Shown here: in pieces, positions 15,977 through 26,137 of the stretch
Layout of the letters: every line of letters begins with the position of its first letter
Numbering within the stretch: the stretch's first letter is position 1
Assembly: GCF_037040815.1 (NCBI RefSeq)
Contig: NZ_CP146232.1
Location: forward strand, 1,116,001 to 1,180,000
Reading direction: 5' to 3'
Source of the DNA: Pararoseomonas sp. SCSIO 73927
Lineage (GTDB): Bacteria; Pseudomonadota; Alphaproteobacteria; Acetobacterales; Acetobacteraceae
Length of the DNA: 64,000 bases
Notes under the pieces: generated by a model
What the model saw: only the letters and a program-made list of their open reading frames with translations
Databases searched by the model: none
What the model was told of the DNA's origin: nothing
Program-made: the position numbers and the translations under genes

Positions 15977-16464
15977 TCCGTGCGCTCGCTCTCGCCGCCC
16001 TTCTCTCGGCCGCGGCCCTGCCCGCGGGGGCGCAGGAGGTCACGCGCCACCGCACGCCAGGCTCCAACTTCCCCATCGCCATGGCGGTGGAGGTGCCGGC
16101 AGGCCGCACCCAGGTCCTCGTCAGCGGCATGGTGCCGGCGGTGACGAACCAGGAGGCGCCGCGCAACTCCCTCGCCTCCTTCGGCGACACCCGCGCGCAG
16201 ACGAAATCCGTCCTCGACCGCATCGAGGCCGCACTGCGCTCCATCGGGCTCGGCCTCGGCGACGTCGTGCGGATGCAGGTCTTCCTTGTCGGCGATCCCG
16301 ACAAGGGCGGCCGCATGGACTTCGATGGCTTCATGGCCGCCTACACCGAGCGCTACGGCACCGCGGCGCAGCCCAACCTCCCCGCCCGCTCCGTCATGCA
16401 GGTGGCGGGGCTGGTCAACCCTGGCTGGCTTGTCGAGATCGAGGTCACGGCCGTCCGGCCGTGA
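15973..16464 (+). CDS. Secreted RidA/YjgF-family imine deaminase
   Basis: 163 residues with a signal peptide (MIRALALAALLSAAALPAGA) ahead of a full RidA domain, which is unusual because RidA is normally cytosolic. The conserved C-terminal segment LPARSVMQVAGL keeps the arginine that binds the imine carboxylate in RidA, and VEIEVTAV is the final strand. RidA proteins hydrolyse reactive enamine/imine products of flavin amine oxidation, which fits its place after an exported amine oxidoreductase and cytochrome c. Overlap with the cytochrome gene is ATGA. Confidence 0.88.
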   Translation: MIRALALAALLSAAALPAGAQEVTRHRTPGSNFPIAMAVEVPAGRTQVLVSGMVPAVTNQEAPRNSLASFGDTRAQTKSVLDRIEAALRSIGLGLGDVVRMQVFLVGDPDKGGRMDFDGFMAAYTERYGTAAQPNLPARSVMQVAGLVNPGWLVEIEVTAVRP

Positions 16465-16567
16465 AACCCGGCCGCCCCCTCCCGACATTACGTCCACGCA
16501 CCCGCCGCCGTGAGCCGCCTGCCCATGTCCGGGGTCGGCATGGCCAGGAGCCGAAGCATGCAGCGCG

Positions 16568-17362
16568 TCATGCAGCCCTTGCCTGCAAGGCCCGGCCGAG
16601 CAACGACGCCGCGATGGCCGCCAGAAGCAAGGCCAGTCCGGGGAACACCGCCAGCCAGGGCGCGGCTGTAAGATAGTTCCGGCTCTCCTGCAGGCTCGCC
16701 CCCCAATCCGGTGTCGGGGGCGGCACCCCGAGGCCGAGGAACCCGAGGGCCGCCTGGATCTGCAGCGCCAGCGGGAACAGGATCACGCACTGCAGTGCGA
16801 TCGCCGGCGCGACGTTGCGCAGCACGTGCCGCAGCAGGATGGTGGCCTCCCCGTGGCCGAGCGCGCGCGCCGCCTCGACATAGGCGCGGCCACTCTCCAC
16901 CAGCGCCGCCGCCCGGGCGACGCGGTAGAAGACCGGCAGGTAGATGATGGCCAGGGCGAGCACGAGGTTCCCGGGACCGCTGCCCAGCGTGCTCGCGAGA
17001 ATGACGCCGAGGATGATCGGCGGAAAGGCCAGCAGCGCGTCCGCCATGCGGGAGAGCGCCAGGTCGGTGAACCGCCCCGCGAAGCCCGCCAGCACGCCCA
17101 TTCCGCCGCCGAGCAGCCCCGCCAGACCCATCGCGACGCCGACGATGCCGAGCGTCGTGCCCGCGCCGTGGACGACGCGCGCGTAGACGTCGCGCCCGGT
17201 CTCGTCCGTGCCGAACCAGAACTCTGCCGAGGGCGCTTCTAGGCGCCGTGTGACCGCGACGGCATCGGACGGCCCCGCGAAGAGCCCTGGTGCGACCCCG
17301 ATCGCGAGGAAGAGGGTGCAGAGGGCGAGGCCGATGGCCAGCCCGAGCGGGGCGCGCCGCAT
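16568..17362 (-). CDS. Dpp/Opp-type ABC transporter permease (DppC-like)
   Basis: 264 residues with an N-terminal transmembrane helix, the FGTDETGRDVYARVVHGAG motif characteristic of DppC/OppC, and five further hydrophobic segments. The cytoplasmic EAA loop reads YVEAARALGHGEATILLRHVLRN. Its ATG overlaps the stop of the partner permease by one base (TGATG). With the partner permease, two ATPases and the binding protein it forms a complete importer. It is the last gene of the GntR-headed operon and converges on the secreted RidA gene. Confidence 0.93.
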   Translation of the reverse strand: MRRAPLGLAIGLALCTLFLAIGVAPGLFAGPSDAVAVTRRLEAPSAEFWFGTDETGRDVYARVVHGAGTTLGIVGVAMGLAGLLGGGMGVLAGFAGRFTDLALSRMADALLAFPPIILGVILASTLGSGPGNLVLALAIIYLPVFYRVARAAALVESGRAYVEAARALGHGEATILLRHVLRNVAPAIALQCVILFPLALQIQAALGFLGLGVPPPTPDWGASLQESRNYLTAAPWLAVFPGLALLLAAIAASLLGRALQARAA

Positions 17363-18309
17363 CAGGCCCCCCTCACCCGCGGGTCGATGAGCGCGTAGGT
17401 CAGGTCGATCACCAGGTTGACGAGGAGCGCCACGACGACCGTGAGCAGGAGCGCGCCCTGCAGCACCGGGTAATCGCGCCCCTGGATGGCGGCGAGCAGG
17501 GTGCGCCCCAGTCCGGGGATGCCGAACAGGGTCTCCACCACCACCACGCCTCCGAGGATCTGCACCAGGATCAGCCCGGCATAGGTGACGAGCGGGATCG
17601 CGATGTTGCGCAGGAGGTGGCGGCCGTACACCACCCGCGCCGGCAGGCCGCGTGCCCGCGCGGCCCGGACGAAGTCCTGCCGCATCAGCGCCGCGCTCTG
17701 CTGCCGGGTGAACTGCGCGTAGGCCGCCGCCTGCAGCAGCCCGAGCGCCAGCACCGGCAGCGCGATGCCCTCGAGGTTGTCGGACAGCGAGATGTCCGGC
17801 GGCGTGTAGACGAGCGGCGGGGACCAGCCCAGCCAGCCATCGGCGAGGATCAGGAGCACCATGCCCGTCCAGAAAACGGGCGCGGAGAGGCCGACGAGGG
17901 TGAACCCCTCCACCACCATGTCCGCTACCCCGCCCGGCCGTGCCCCGGCAACCATGCCGAGCGGCACGCCGACGAGGATCGCGAGGAGCAGCGTCGCCAC
18001 CCCGATCTCCAGCGTCACCAGGAAGGCGTCCACCACGATGCCGAGGACGGGCAGGCCCTGGCGCATGGAGGTGCCGAGGTCCCCCTGCAGCACGTCCCCC
18101 GCCCAGGCCAGGTACTGCGCCGTCAGCGGCCGGTCCAGGCCGAAGAAGGCGCGCAGCGCCGCCTCGCTCGCCGGGTCGCCGGCGCTCTGCCCGAGCATCT
18201 CGCCGATGATGTCGCCCGGCACGGCGCGGATCAGCAGGAAGACCACCCCCGTGGCGAGCACGAGGGTGACCAGGGCGGCCCCGATCCGGCGCAGCAGGGC
18301 CTCGATCAT
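17362..18309 (-). CDS. Dpp/Opp-type ABC transporter permease (DppB-like)
   Basis: 315 residues, typical for DppB: an N-terminal helix (IGAALVTLVLATGVVFLLIR), the P-GD-I motif with the FFGLDRPLTAQYLAW periplasmic loop, then a five-helix core. The EAA loop (FVRAARARGLPARVVYGRHL) contacts the ATPase. The C-terminal ALIDPRVRGA is conserved in DppB proteins. It lies 13 bp after the binding-protein gene. Dpp-type systems carry peptides but also opines, glycosides and sugar acids, so the cargo is open. Confidence 0.93.
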   Translation of the reverse strand: MIEALLRRIGAALVTLVLATGVVFLLIRAVPGDIIGEMLGQSAGDPASEAALRAFFGLDRPLTAQYLAWAGDVLQGDLGTSMRQGLPVLGIVVDAFLVTLEIGVATLLLAILVGVPLGMVAGARPGGVADMVVEGFTLVGLSAPVFWTGMVLLILADGWLGWSPPLVYTPPDISLSDNLEGIALPVLALGLLQAAAYAQFTRQQSAALMRQDFVRAARARGLPARVVYGRHLLRNIAIPLVTYAGLILVQILGGVVVVETLFGIPGLGRTLLAAIQGRDYPVLQGALLLTVVVALLVNLVIDLTYALIDPRVRGA

Positions 18310-18322
18310 CGGCGGGCCACCC

Positions 18323-19933
18323 TCACGCCGCGATCCACGCCTTGGCGAGGCCGAACCACCAGCCCGTCGGGTGCTGCACGTAGTTCCGCACCCGCTGCTG
18401 CGCGACGGTCACCAGATCGGGCGAGAAAAGCATCACCGTCGGCGCGCTCGCGTCCAGCACCTTCTGGAAATCCACGTAGGCGGCCTTCCGCCGTGCCGGA
18501 TCGGCGGTCGCCATGCCCGCGTCCAGGAGACGGTCACCCTCCGCGTTGTTCCAGTTGCGGAAGTCCGCGCCCCGCGGCGGGCTGTGGAAGTGCCGGTAGT
18601 AGAGAATGTGCGGGTCGGGCTGGGTGCCCCAGTCGTTGAAGGTGAAGCGCATGTTCCGCGAGCGATAGGCGTTCAGCCAGACGCCGAGCTCCACGCGCTG
18701 GATGTTGAGGCGGATGCCCAGAGGCGCGAGCTGCTGCGCGAGGGTGACCCCGGCCGGGTCCATCCACTCGAAGCCGATGATGCTGATCAGGTCGATGCCG
18801 AAGCCGTCCGGCAGCCCGGCCTCGGCGAGGAGGGCCTTGGCGCGCGCCGGGTCCGTCCGCTGGTTCGGCAGGGCGTCGAGGGGGGCGCCCCAGCTCTCCT
18901 GCATGGCGGCGGGGATGGTGCCGAGCACCTTGCCCTTGCCACCGATGGAGGCCTGCATCACCGCGTTCTTGTCCACGGCGAGGGCGATGGCCTGCCGCAC
19001 GCGCGGGTCCTTCAGCTGCGCGTGGTTGCCATCCAGGTCCAGCGAGCACTGGCGCAGGGAGGAGGTGGCGGTGATGGTGAGGCCGGCCTGTCCCTGCAGC
19101 TGCTCCGCATCCTGCGGGCGGGCGAGCAGGGCCAGGTCAACGCGGCGGCTGCGCAGCGCCACCAGCACGCTCGCGGCGTTGGGCTGCACGCTGAACAGGA
19201 CACCGTCGAGATAGGGCTGGCCCTGGACCCAGTAGTTCGGGAACCGCGCCATCCGGATGTGGCTCTGCGGCCGGAACTCCTGCAGCATGAAGGGGCCGGT
19301 GCCCACCGATTGCTGGGACAGCCGCGCCCGAGCCTGGGGGTTGGCGAAGGTGTCGGCCGGCACCACGCCGCCGAAGCGGTTGGTCAGCGTCATCGGCAGG
19401 GAGGCGTTCGGCTCGGAGAGGCGGACCACCACCGTGTTCTCGTCGGGCGCCGCGATCTCCGCGATCGTGCCGAAATCGAGGGCGCCCGGGCTGCCGTTCG
19501 CGGGGTTTCGCACGTAGTCGTAGCTGTACTTCACGTCGGCCGAGGTCATCGTCCGGCCGGTGTGGAAGCGCACGCCGCGGCGCAGCGCGAAGGTGTAGGT
19601 CAGGCCGTCATCGGAGACCGCCATGGACTCCGCGAGGAGAGGCTTCGCAACCCCCGAGGCGTCCTCGTACATCAGCCCCTGGTACATCAGCAGGGTGACC
19701 GCGGTCCGCGCATCGCCGGCCTGGTGGAAGGGGTCCAGGTTCGGCGGCTCGTTGGCGATGGCCACGGTGAGGGTGCCGCCCCGCCGGGCCTGCGGGTCAT
19801 CCGGCCCGTAAAGCGCCCCGGCGCCCGCGCCCTGCGCGCGGGCCGGCGGCACGGGGCCGCCGCCGAGCAGCCCCGCCCCGGCCAGGAGCGCGGTGCGGCG
19901 GTCGATCATCAGGCGGGGCAGCGAGAGCGGCAT
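18323..19933 (-). CDS. ABC transporter substrate-binding protein (SBP_bac_5/DppA family), Tat-like signal
   Basis: 536 residues from the ATG at 19933, preceded by GGAGGATC. A twin-arginine signal (IDRRTALLAGAGLLGGG) starts at residue 10. The mature protein shows the family markers GGTLTVAIANEPPNLDPF, the FALRRGVRFHTG and TSADVKYSYD stretch, GTGPFMLQEF and DPRVRQAIALAVDK. It delivers a peptide-, glycoside- or sugar-acid-like solute to the permeases encoded just downstream. It follows the RidA gene with a 54-bp gap. Confidence 0.92.
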   Translation of the reverse strand: MPLSLPRLMIDRRTALLAGAGLLGGGPVPPARAQGAGAGALYGPDDPQARRGGTLTVAIANEPPNLDPFHQAGDARTAVTLLMYQGLMYEDASGVAKPLLAESMAVSDDGLTYTFALRRGVRFHTGRTMTSADVKYSYDYVRNPANGSPGALDFGTIAEIAAPDENTVVVRLSEPNASLPMTLTNRFGGVVPADTFANPQARARLSQQSVGTGPFMLQEFRPQSHIRMARFPNYWVQGQPYLDGVLFSVQPNAASVLVALRSRRVDLALLARPQDAEQLQGQAGLTITATSSLRQCSLDLDGNHAQLKDPRVRQAIALAVDKNAVMQASIGGKGKVLGTIPAAMQESWGAPLDALPNQRTDPARAKALLAEAGLPDGFGIDLISIIGFEWMDPAGVTLAQQLAPLGIRLNIQRVELGVWLNAYRSRNMRFTFNDWGTQPDPHILYYRHFHSPPRGADFRNWNNAEGDRLLDAGMATADPARRKAAYVDFQKVLDASAPTVMLFSPDLVTVAQQRVRNYVQHPTGWWFGLAKAWIAA

Positions 19934-19987
19934 GGGGCAGATCCTCCGGTCGGCAGCGTGCGTGAGGGACGGCGTTCTCCGTGGTTC

Positions 19988-20449
19988 CTAGTCGTGCAGG
20001 GCGAAGACGAACTCGATCTCCACCGGCACGTTTCGCGGCAGCATGGCCACGCCCACGGCGCTGCGGGCATGGCGCCCTGCCTCGCCGAAGACCTGCCCCA
20101 TGATGTTGGAGGCGGCATCGACGACCCGCGGCTGGTCCACGAAGCCCGGGGCGGAAGCGACGAAGCCCGTCAGCTTCACCACGCGCGCCACCGCGTCCAG
20201 CGACCCCGTCACGGAGCGCAGGGCGGCCAGGCCCTGCAGCGCGCAGAGCGCGGCCGCCTGCCGCCCGGCCTCCAGCTCCACCTCCTCGCCCAGCCGGCCG
20301 AGCACGGGCAGGTTGCCTTCCGCGTCGCGCGGCAACTGCCCGCTGACCCAGACCAGCCCGCGGTCGATCACGGCCGGGACGTAGTCGAAGGCCGGCTTCG
20401 GCAGGGGCGGCAGCGTCAGGCCCAATTCGGCCAGTCTCGCCTCGTGCAT
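19988..20449 (-). CDS. Cytosolic RidA-family protein
   Basis: 153 residues with no signal peptide. It belongs to the larger RidA-like subgroup (LAELGLTLPPLPKPAFDYVP at the start, then VWVSGQLPRDAEGN). The C-terminal ARSAVGVAMLPRNVPVEIEFV keeps the family arginine. The ATG at 20449 overlaps the epimerase stop by one base (TGATG); a GTG three bases upstream is an alternative. Sitting between the NAD-epimerase and the ABC importer, it may quench an enamine or imine formed during catabolism of the imported solute (inference). Confidence 0.85.
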   Translation of the reverse strand: MHEARLAELGLTLPPLPKPAFDYVPAVIDRGLVWVSGQLPRDAEGNLPVLGRLGEEVELEAGRQAAALCALQGLAALRSVTGSLDAVARVVKLTGFVASAPGFVDQPRVVDAASNIMGQVFGEAGRHARSAVGVAMLPRNVPVEIEFVFALHD

Positions 20450-21374
20450 CACGCGGCCTCCATGAGTTCCGTGAGGGATTCGGACAGGATGGCGTCCAGG
20501 TCCCGCGCCGCGCGCCAGCCCAGGGCGCGCAGGGCGGCATCGTCCACCAGCGGCAGCTCGGGTTCACCAGGCTCCGCGCGCGCCGTGATCAGGCCAGGCC
20601 CGGCCAGCCCGTCCAGCACGGCCGCGATCCCGGCATGGGTGACGGTGAGCCCCGCCATGTTCAGCCGGCGCGGCGGCGCCTCGTGGCGCGCCAGCAGCAG
20701 CAGCGCGGCGGCCGCGTCGTCGCCGTGCACCGCGTCGAAGGGGGTGTCGGGCACCGTGAGGTCCAGCGGCTCGCGCGACGCCGCCGCCCGCAGCATGCGC
20801 GCGTAGAGGGTGGCCGCGCCGGCGTACCAGCGCCCCGGGCCGAGCACGAGCGGCAGGCGCAGCGTGACGACGGAGAGGCCCAGCGCGTCCGCGCCCCAGT
20901 CCGCCGCCATCTCGGCCATCTGCTTCGACAGGCCGTAGGCGCTCCGCGGCGCTGTCCGCGCCGCCTCGTCCACCCGGCCGGGCGCGTAGACGGAGGGCGG
21001 ACCGTAGACGACGGTGGAGCCGCACCCCACCACCCGCGGCACGCCGGCCCTCCCGCAGGCCGCCAGGGCCGCGGCGAAGCCGCCGGCATTCACCGAGATG
21101 CCGCCGGCCGGATCCTCGATTGCCGCACGGGCCAGCCCATCGCCGGCCGGGTTGTGCCCGGCGGCCCAGACCAGCGCCTCCGGCCGGAAGGCCCGCAGGG
21201 CCGCCTCCAGCGCGCCCGGCGCCTCGGCGCGCCCGTCGAAGCGCGCCACGCCGTCACCGCGATCCGCCTCTCCCGGCCCGAAGGATGCGACCTGCAGCCC
21301 GGCGGCCATGGCCTGCCGCAGCAGCCTGCCGCCGACGAAGCCGCTTCCGCCCACGACGAGAAGGCGCTCCACGC

Positions 21375-21378
<4 letters not shown>
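20449..21378 (-). CDS. NAD-dependent epimerase/dehydratase (extended SDR)
   Basis: 309 residues. The N-terminus is LLVVGGSGFVGGRLLRQA, the GxxGxxG nucleotide site, with the catalytic motif SAYGLSKQMAE (Tyr-x-x-x-Lys) and a preceding GCGSTVVYG serine. Relatives include nucleotide-sugar epimerases and uronate or aldonate dehydrogenases. In an operon with an MR/MLE dehydratase and an ABC importer, a sugar-acid dehydrogenase or epimerase role is more plausible than cell-wall synthesis (inference). Its ATG overlaps the upstream ATPase stop (ATGA). Confidence 0.87.
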
Positions 21379-22354
<976 letters not shown>

Positions 22355-22358
<4 letters not shown>

Positions 22359-23356
22359 GCCAGCGCCTCCCAGCGGATGCAGCGGCTGCGCCGCCCGGGC
22401 GCGACGTCGATGAGCGGGATCGGGGCCTCGCGGCACGCCTGCACCGCCAGGGCGCAGCGGTCCGCGAAGCGGCAGTGCGGGGGCGGCGCGAGCGGGTTCG
22501 GCATCAGCCCGGGGATGCCGCGCGGCGGCGGGCCCTCCTGCGCGGGGATGCAGTCCAGCAGCGCGCGGGTGTAGGGATGCAGCGGTGCGGACAGAACCTC
22601 GGCTGCGGGCCCCTCCTCCACCACCTGCCCCGCGTAGAGCACGAGGAGGCGCTGCGCGACCTCCGCCACCAGGCCGAGATCGTGGCTGACGAAGATCATC
22701 GCCATGCCTCGCTCCCGCTGCAGGTCGCGCAGCAGTTCCACGATCTGCGCCTGGATGGTGACGTCCAGCGCCGTGGTCGGCTCGTCCGCGATCAGCAGGC
22801 GGGGCTCGCCGGCGAGCGCGAGGGCGATGACGGCCCGCTGGCGCATGCCGCCGGAGAGCTGGTGGGGGTACTCGCCGGCCCGGCGCGCCGGATCGGGGAT
22901 GCCGACGAGGCGCAGCAGTTCCACCGCGCGCGCCGCCGCCTCCCGCCGCCCGAGGCGGAGCAGGTGGCGCAGCGTCTCCGCGATCTGGTCGCCGACCGTG
23001 AAGAGCGGGTCGAGCGCGCTGCCGGGGTCCTGGAAGACCACGGCGATCTCCCGCCCGCGCACGCGGCGCAGCCCCTCCCCCCGCAGCGCGAGGAGATCGA
23101 CCGGCTCGCCGCCCCGGCCGCGCCAGCGGAGGTCGCCCTCCGCGCGCGTGCCCGGCTCCCCGGCCTTCATCCGCGCCACCGCCATGGCGGTCACCGACTT
23201 GCCGCTGCCGCTCTCCCCCACCAGGGCGAGCGTCTCGCCCGCCTTCACCGCGAAGGAGACGTGGGCGACCGCCGTCACCCAGCCGCGCGCGCCGAGGAAG
23301 CTGATGGAGAGACCGTCCGCTGCCAGCAGCGGAGAGGGGGCGGGCTGCGCGCTCAC
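22355..23356 (-). CDS. Dpp/Opp-type ABC transporter ATPase (DppD-like)
   Basis: 333 residues. Walker A is GESGSGKS, the signature LSGGMRQRAVIALALAGEP, and Walker B is followed by DEPTTALDVT. The C-terminal region has LHPYTRALLDCIP and CRFADRCALAVQAC, as in DppD/OppD. Its start overlaps the enolase-family gene's stop by four bases, so the dehydratase, both ATPases and the epimerase are produced from a coupled message. Confidence 0.94.
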
Positions 23357-24504
23357 CGGGGACGGAAGCGCTCGAGCGCGGCGCGGTCCGGCTCGACGCC
23401 GAGGCCGGGAGTGGAAGGCACGGCGATCGCCCCTCCGGAGGGCAGGAGCGGCTCGCGGAACAGCTCGTCACGCAGCGGGTTCTCGGCCACGTCGTACTCG
23501 ATCCAGGGCGGGTCCACCTCGCTCTCGGCCACGCCGGGATAGGCGGGCTGGGCGGCCACGAGCTGCACGGCCGCGGCCAGCCCCAACCCCGTGCCCCAGA
23601 CATGCGGGGAGAGGCGCGCGTGGCGCAGGGTGCAGAGCTGCCCGATCAGCCGCCCCTGGGAGAGGCCACCGCAGAGGGCGAGGTCGGGCTGCGCGATGTC
23701 GATGGCGCGCGGGGCGAGCAGCCGATCGAAGGCGAAGGCGGTGTAGAGCGCCTCCCCCGTGGCGACGGGGATCTCCCGCCGCGCGTAGAGGGCCCGGAAG
23801 CCCTCCTCGTCCAGGGGACCCAGCGGTTCCTCGTACCACTCGATCCCGAAGGGCGAGATGGCGCGCATGCTGGCCTGCACCTGGTCCAACCCGTAGTTGC
23901 CGTTCGCGTCCACCGCGATCCGCATGGCATCGCCCAGCGTCTCCCGCGCCAGTCGCACGCGCGCCACGTCGTCCGCCACGCCGCGCCCGATCTTGATCTT
24001 GCAGCAGGCGAAGTCCCGGAACCGGGGAAGCTGCGCGGCCAGGCCCTGCGCCGGATCGGCGGTGAAGTAGCCGCCCGAGCCATAGACCGTGACCGTGTCC
24101 CGCGCGCGCCCGCCGATCAGCGCGTGGGCGGGCAGCCCGTGCTCCTTCCCCAGCGCGTCGTGCACGGCCATGTCGAGGCCAGAGAGCAGCGCCATCAGCC
24201 CGTTCTGGAGGCCGAAGTGGTAGTTCCGCGCGAGGACGCGGTGGAACAGCGCGCCGTGGTCGGACAGGCGGGCGCCGCGCCAGTCCGCCTCCACGAAGCC
24301 AAGATAGGGTGCGCAGAAGCCGGGGGGACCCCAGGCCTCGCCGAAGCCGCTGGTTCCGGTGTTCGTCTCGATCTCCACGATGGTGGCGCCGCGGGCGGAG
24401 ACGAGGCCGCGCGCCATGCCGTAGGCATTCTCCTCCCCCATGACGTGCAGCACGGGGTGCAGCGCGATGCGGGCGATGCGGGCCATCGTATCGGGCAGGG
24501 TCAT
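23353..24504 (-). CDS. Mandelate racemase/muconate lactonizing enzyme family protein (enolase superfamily)
   Basis: 383 residues with a full enolase-superfamily active site: the K-x-K base (CKIKIGRG), metal ligands in VDANGNYG, EWYEEP and ATGEA, and the histidine base of the MR subgroup in LSPHVWGTGLG. Acid-sugar dehydratases of this subgroup use exactly this Lys/His pair. Coupling to a GntR regulator and a Dpp-type importer suggests dehydration of an imported sugar acid or related hydroxy acid; the exact substrate is not readable. Confidence 0.9.
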   Translation of the reverse strand: MTLPDTMARIARIALHPVLHVMGEENAYGMARGLVSARGATIVEIETNTGTSGFGEAWGPPGFCAPYLGFVEADWRGARLSDHGALFHRVLARNYHFGLQNGLMALLSGLDMAVHDALGKEHGLPAHALIGGRARDTVTVYGSGGYFTADPAQGLAAQLPRFRDFACCKIKIGRGVADDVARVRLARETLGDAMRIAVDANGNYGLDQVQASMRAISPFGIEWYEEPLGPLDEEGFRALYARREIPVATGEALYTAFAFDRLLAPRAIDIAQPDLALCGGLSQGRLIGQLCTLRHARLSPHVWGTGLGLAAAVQLVAAQPAYPGVAESEVDPPWIEYDVAENPLRDELFREPLLPSGGAIAVPSTPGLGVEPDRAALERFRPR

Positions 24505-25157
24505 GGTGCGAGCCGCTCCCTTGAGCCTTCGAGGTGCTGGACCATCGCTGCCTCGGCCGCTTCGGCATCGCGCCGGAGGAGCGCCTCCAGGATGGCGTTG
24601 TGCTCACGGGCAGTGATCTCGGCCCCCTGCTGGTCGGCCATGTAGAGGCGGGAGGCGTGGACCTGGGCGTTGAGCGCCGACAGGGCCTGCCGTGCGGGCA
24701 GGTTGCCGGAGGCCCGGACGATGATGTCGTGGAACGCCTCATCCGCCGCTGCGTGGGTGCGGTGGGTCTGCCAGGGACCGCGCCGGACATGCGCACCCAT
24801 ATCCGCGAGGCAGGCACGGAGCCGCGCAGAATCTTCCGCCGTGAGGTGCAGCGCCGCCCGGGCGGCGAGCCACGGCTCGAGCCGTAGCCGCGTCTCGTAG
24901 AGGTCTCGGAGAAAGGCGGCATCCGGGAGTGGCGCGACGCTGAAGCCGATGAACGGCTCCACGGTCACCAGCCCCCGTGCCGTAAGGGCGGCCAGCGCCT
25001 CCCGCAGCGGCGTGGTGGAGACGGACATCTCCCGCGCCAGGGCATCGACGTTCAGCCGCGCCCCCGGTTGCAGGTCGCGATCCATGATCCGGGCCTGGAG
25101 CCTGGCCCGGACCTGTTCCCCGAGCCCGATCCGCTGGACTGTGCTTGCATCTTGCAT
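24501..25157 (-). CDS. GntR-family regulator, FadR/FCD subfamily
   Basis: 218 residues from the ATG at 25157. The winged helix spans about residues 8-65, with LNVDALAREMSVSTTPLREALAAL as recognition region. The all-helical FCD effector domain follows, with its metal-site residues in RAALHLTAEDSARLRACL, DEAFHDIIVRASGN and AREHNAILEALLRRD. It heads the operon it presumably controls: its stop overlaps the enolase-family start. A perfect palindrome at 25156-25167 overlaps its first codon, consistent with autorepression. Confidence 0.93.
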   Translation of the reverse strand: MQDASTVQRIGLGEQVRARLQARIMDRDLQPGARLNVDALAREMSVSTTPLREALAALTARGLVTVEPFIGFSVAPLPDAAFLRDLYETRLRLEPWLAARAALHLTAEDSARLRACLADMGAHVRRGPWQTHRTHAAADEAFHDIIVRASGNLPARQALSALNAQVHASRLYMADQQGAEITAREHNAILEALLRRDAEAAEAAMVQHLEGSRERLAP

Positions 25158-25167
25158 CCTATAGGAT
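25156..25167. promoter_or_regulatory. Perfect 12-bp palindrome at the gntR start (candidate operator)
   Basis: ATCCTATAGGAT is a perfect inverted repeat that begins within the gntR start codon and extends upstream, 54 bp before the divergent hydrolase ATG. FCD-type GntR regulators bind short palindromes of this size, so it may repress both directions. Confidence 0.55.
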
Positions 25168-25220
25168 ATGGGATGGGAACGGCGCCGCCCTGTCAAGCGC
25201 CTTCCGAGGAGGTTCCGACG

Positions 25221-26078
25221 ATGACGACGAACGCGCCCTGGACTTCGCTCACCTCTGAGGAGCACGAGTTCCACTACAACCCGCAGCGCGCCTTCCCCGA
25301 CTTCGCGACGCACAGGGTGCGCCGGGCACCCCTGAACGATCCTGCCCTCGCCGGTCCGGGCCGCATCGCGGACCTGTCCTACGGCGAGCACCCGCGCCGC
25401 CGGCTGGACATCTACCCGGCGGCGCGGCCGCGGGCGCCGATGCACGTGTTCTTCCACGGCGGGTACTGGCGGGCGAACGACAAGAACGGCTTCGCCTTCG
25501 TGGCCAAGGCCCTGGTCCGGCGCGGCTTCACGGCCGTGATCCCGAGCTACGAGCTCTGCCCGGGCTCCACGCTCGATGGCACGGTGGACTCAGCGCTCGC
25601 CGCCATCGAGTGGATCGCTCGCAACGGGGGGGACTACGGCGGGGATCCGGCCTCCGTCAGCCTGTCCGGCCATTCCGCCGGGGCGCATCTCTGCGCGGCG
25701 GCGCTGGCGACCGACTGGTCTGCGCGCGGGCTCGCCCCCTCCTTCCTGACATCGGCCACGATGATCAGCGGCGTGTACGACCCGGCTCCGGCCATGCTGA
25801 CGACCGTCAACGAGGACCTGCGGCTGACGCCGGAGATCGCCGCGCGTCAGGACTACGAGCGGGCGGCGCCGCGGTCACCCGCCCGGGTCAGCCTCTTCGT
25901 CGGCGGTAGGGAACCGTGGCACTGGATCGATCAGACCTTCCGCTACTCGCACCACCTGCGCCGCCATGGTCGTGACCCCGCGGTGCAGGTGATCCCTGGC
26001 CACGATCATTTCGGCATCCTGGACGAGTACGTCGCCGAGGACAGCCCCGTCCTCAAGGCGATCTCAAGCCCGGACTAG
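25221..26078 (+). CDS. Alpha/beta hydrolase, kynurenine formamidase-like
   Basis: 285 residues from the ATG at 25221, with GAGGAGG upstream. The oxyanion motif HGGYWRANDK, nucleophile motif LSGHSAGAHL and C-terminal GHDHFGIL histidine complete the serine-hydrolase triad. HGGYW is the signature of arylformamidase/BD-FAE-like enzymes. It diverges from the GntR operon and shares its operator region, so it may hydrolyse an amide or ester related to the imported solute. Substrate is unknown. Confidence 0.85.
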   Translation: MTTNAPWTSLTSEEHEFHYNPQRAFPDFATHRVRRAPLNDPALAGPGRIADLSYGEHPRRRLDIYPAARPRAPMHVFFHGGYWRANDKNGFAFVAKALVRRGFTAVIPSYELCPGSTLDGTVDSALAAIEWIARNGGDYGGDPASVSLSGHSAGAHLCAAALATDWSARGLAPSFLTSATMISGVYDPAPAMLTTVNEDLRLTPEIAARQDYERAAPRSPARVSLFVGGREPWHWIDQTFRYSHHLRRHGRDPAVQVIPGHDHFGILDEYVAEDSPVLKAISSPD

Positions 26079-26137
26079 GCTCGAGCCTCGGCTCTTCAGA
26101 AGAGGGCGGTGCTGGCGAGGAGGATGGCGGAGAAGAC

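Noticed and set aside
17861..20806. A 981-codon plus-strand open frame opposite the Dpp transporter genes
   Set aside because: It is an antisense shadow of GC-rich coding DNA: the translation is His/Gly/Arg-rich with no motif, while the minus strand holds permease and binding-protein genes with clear signatures.
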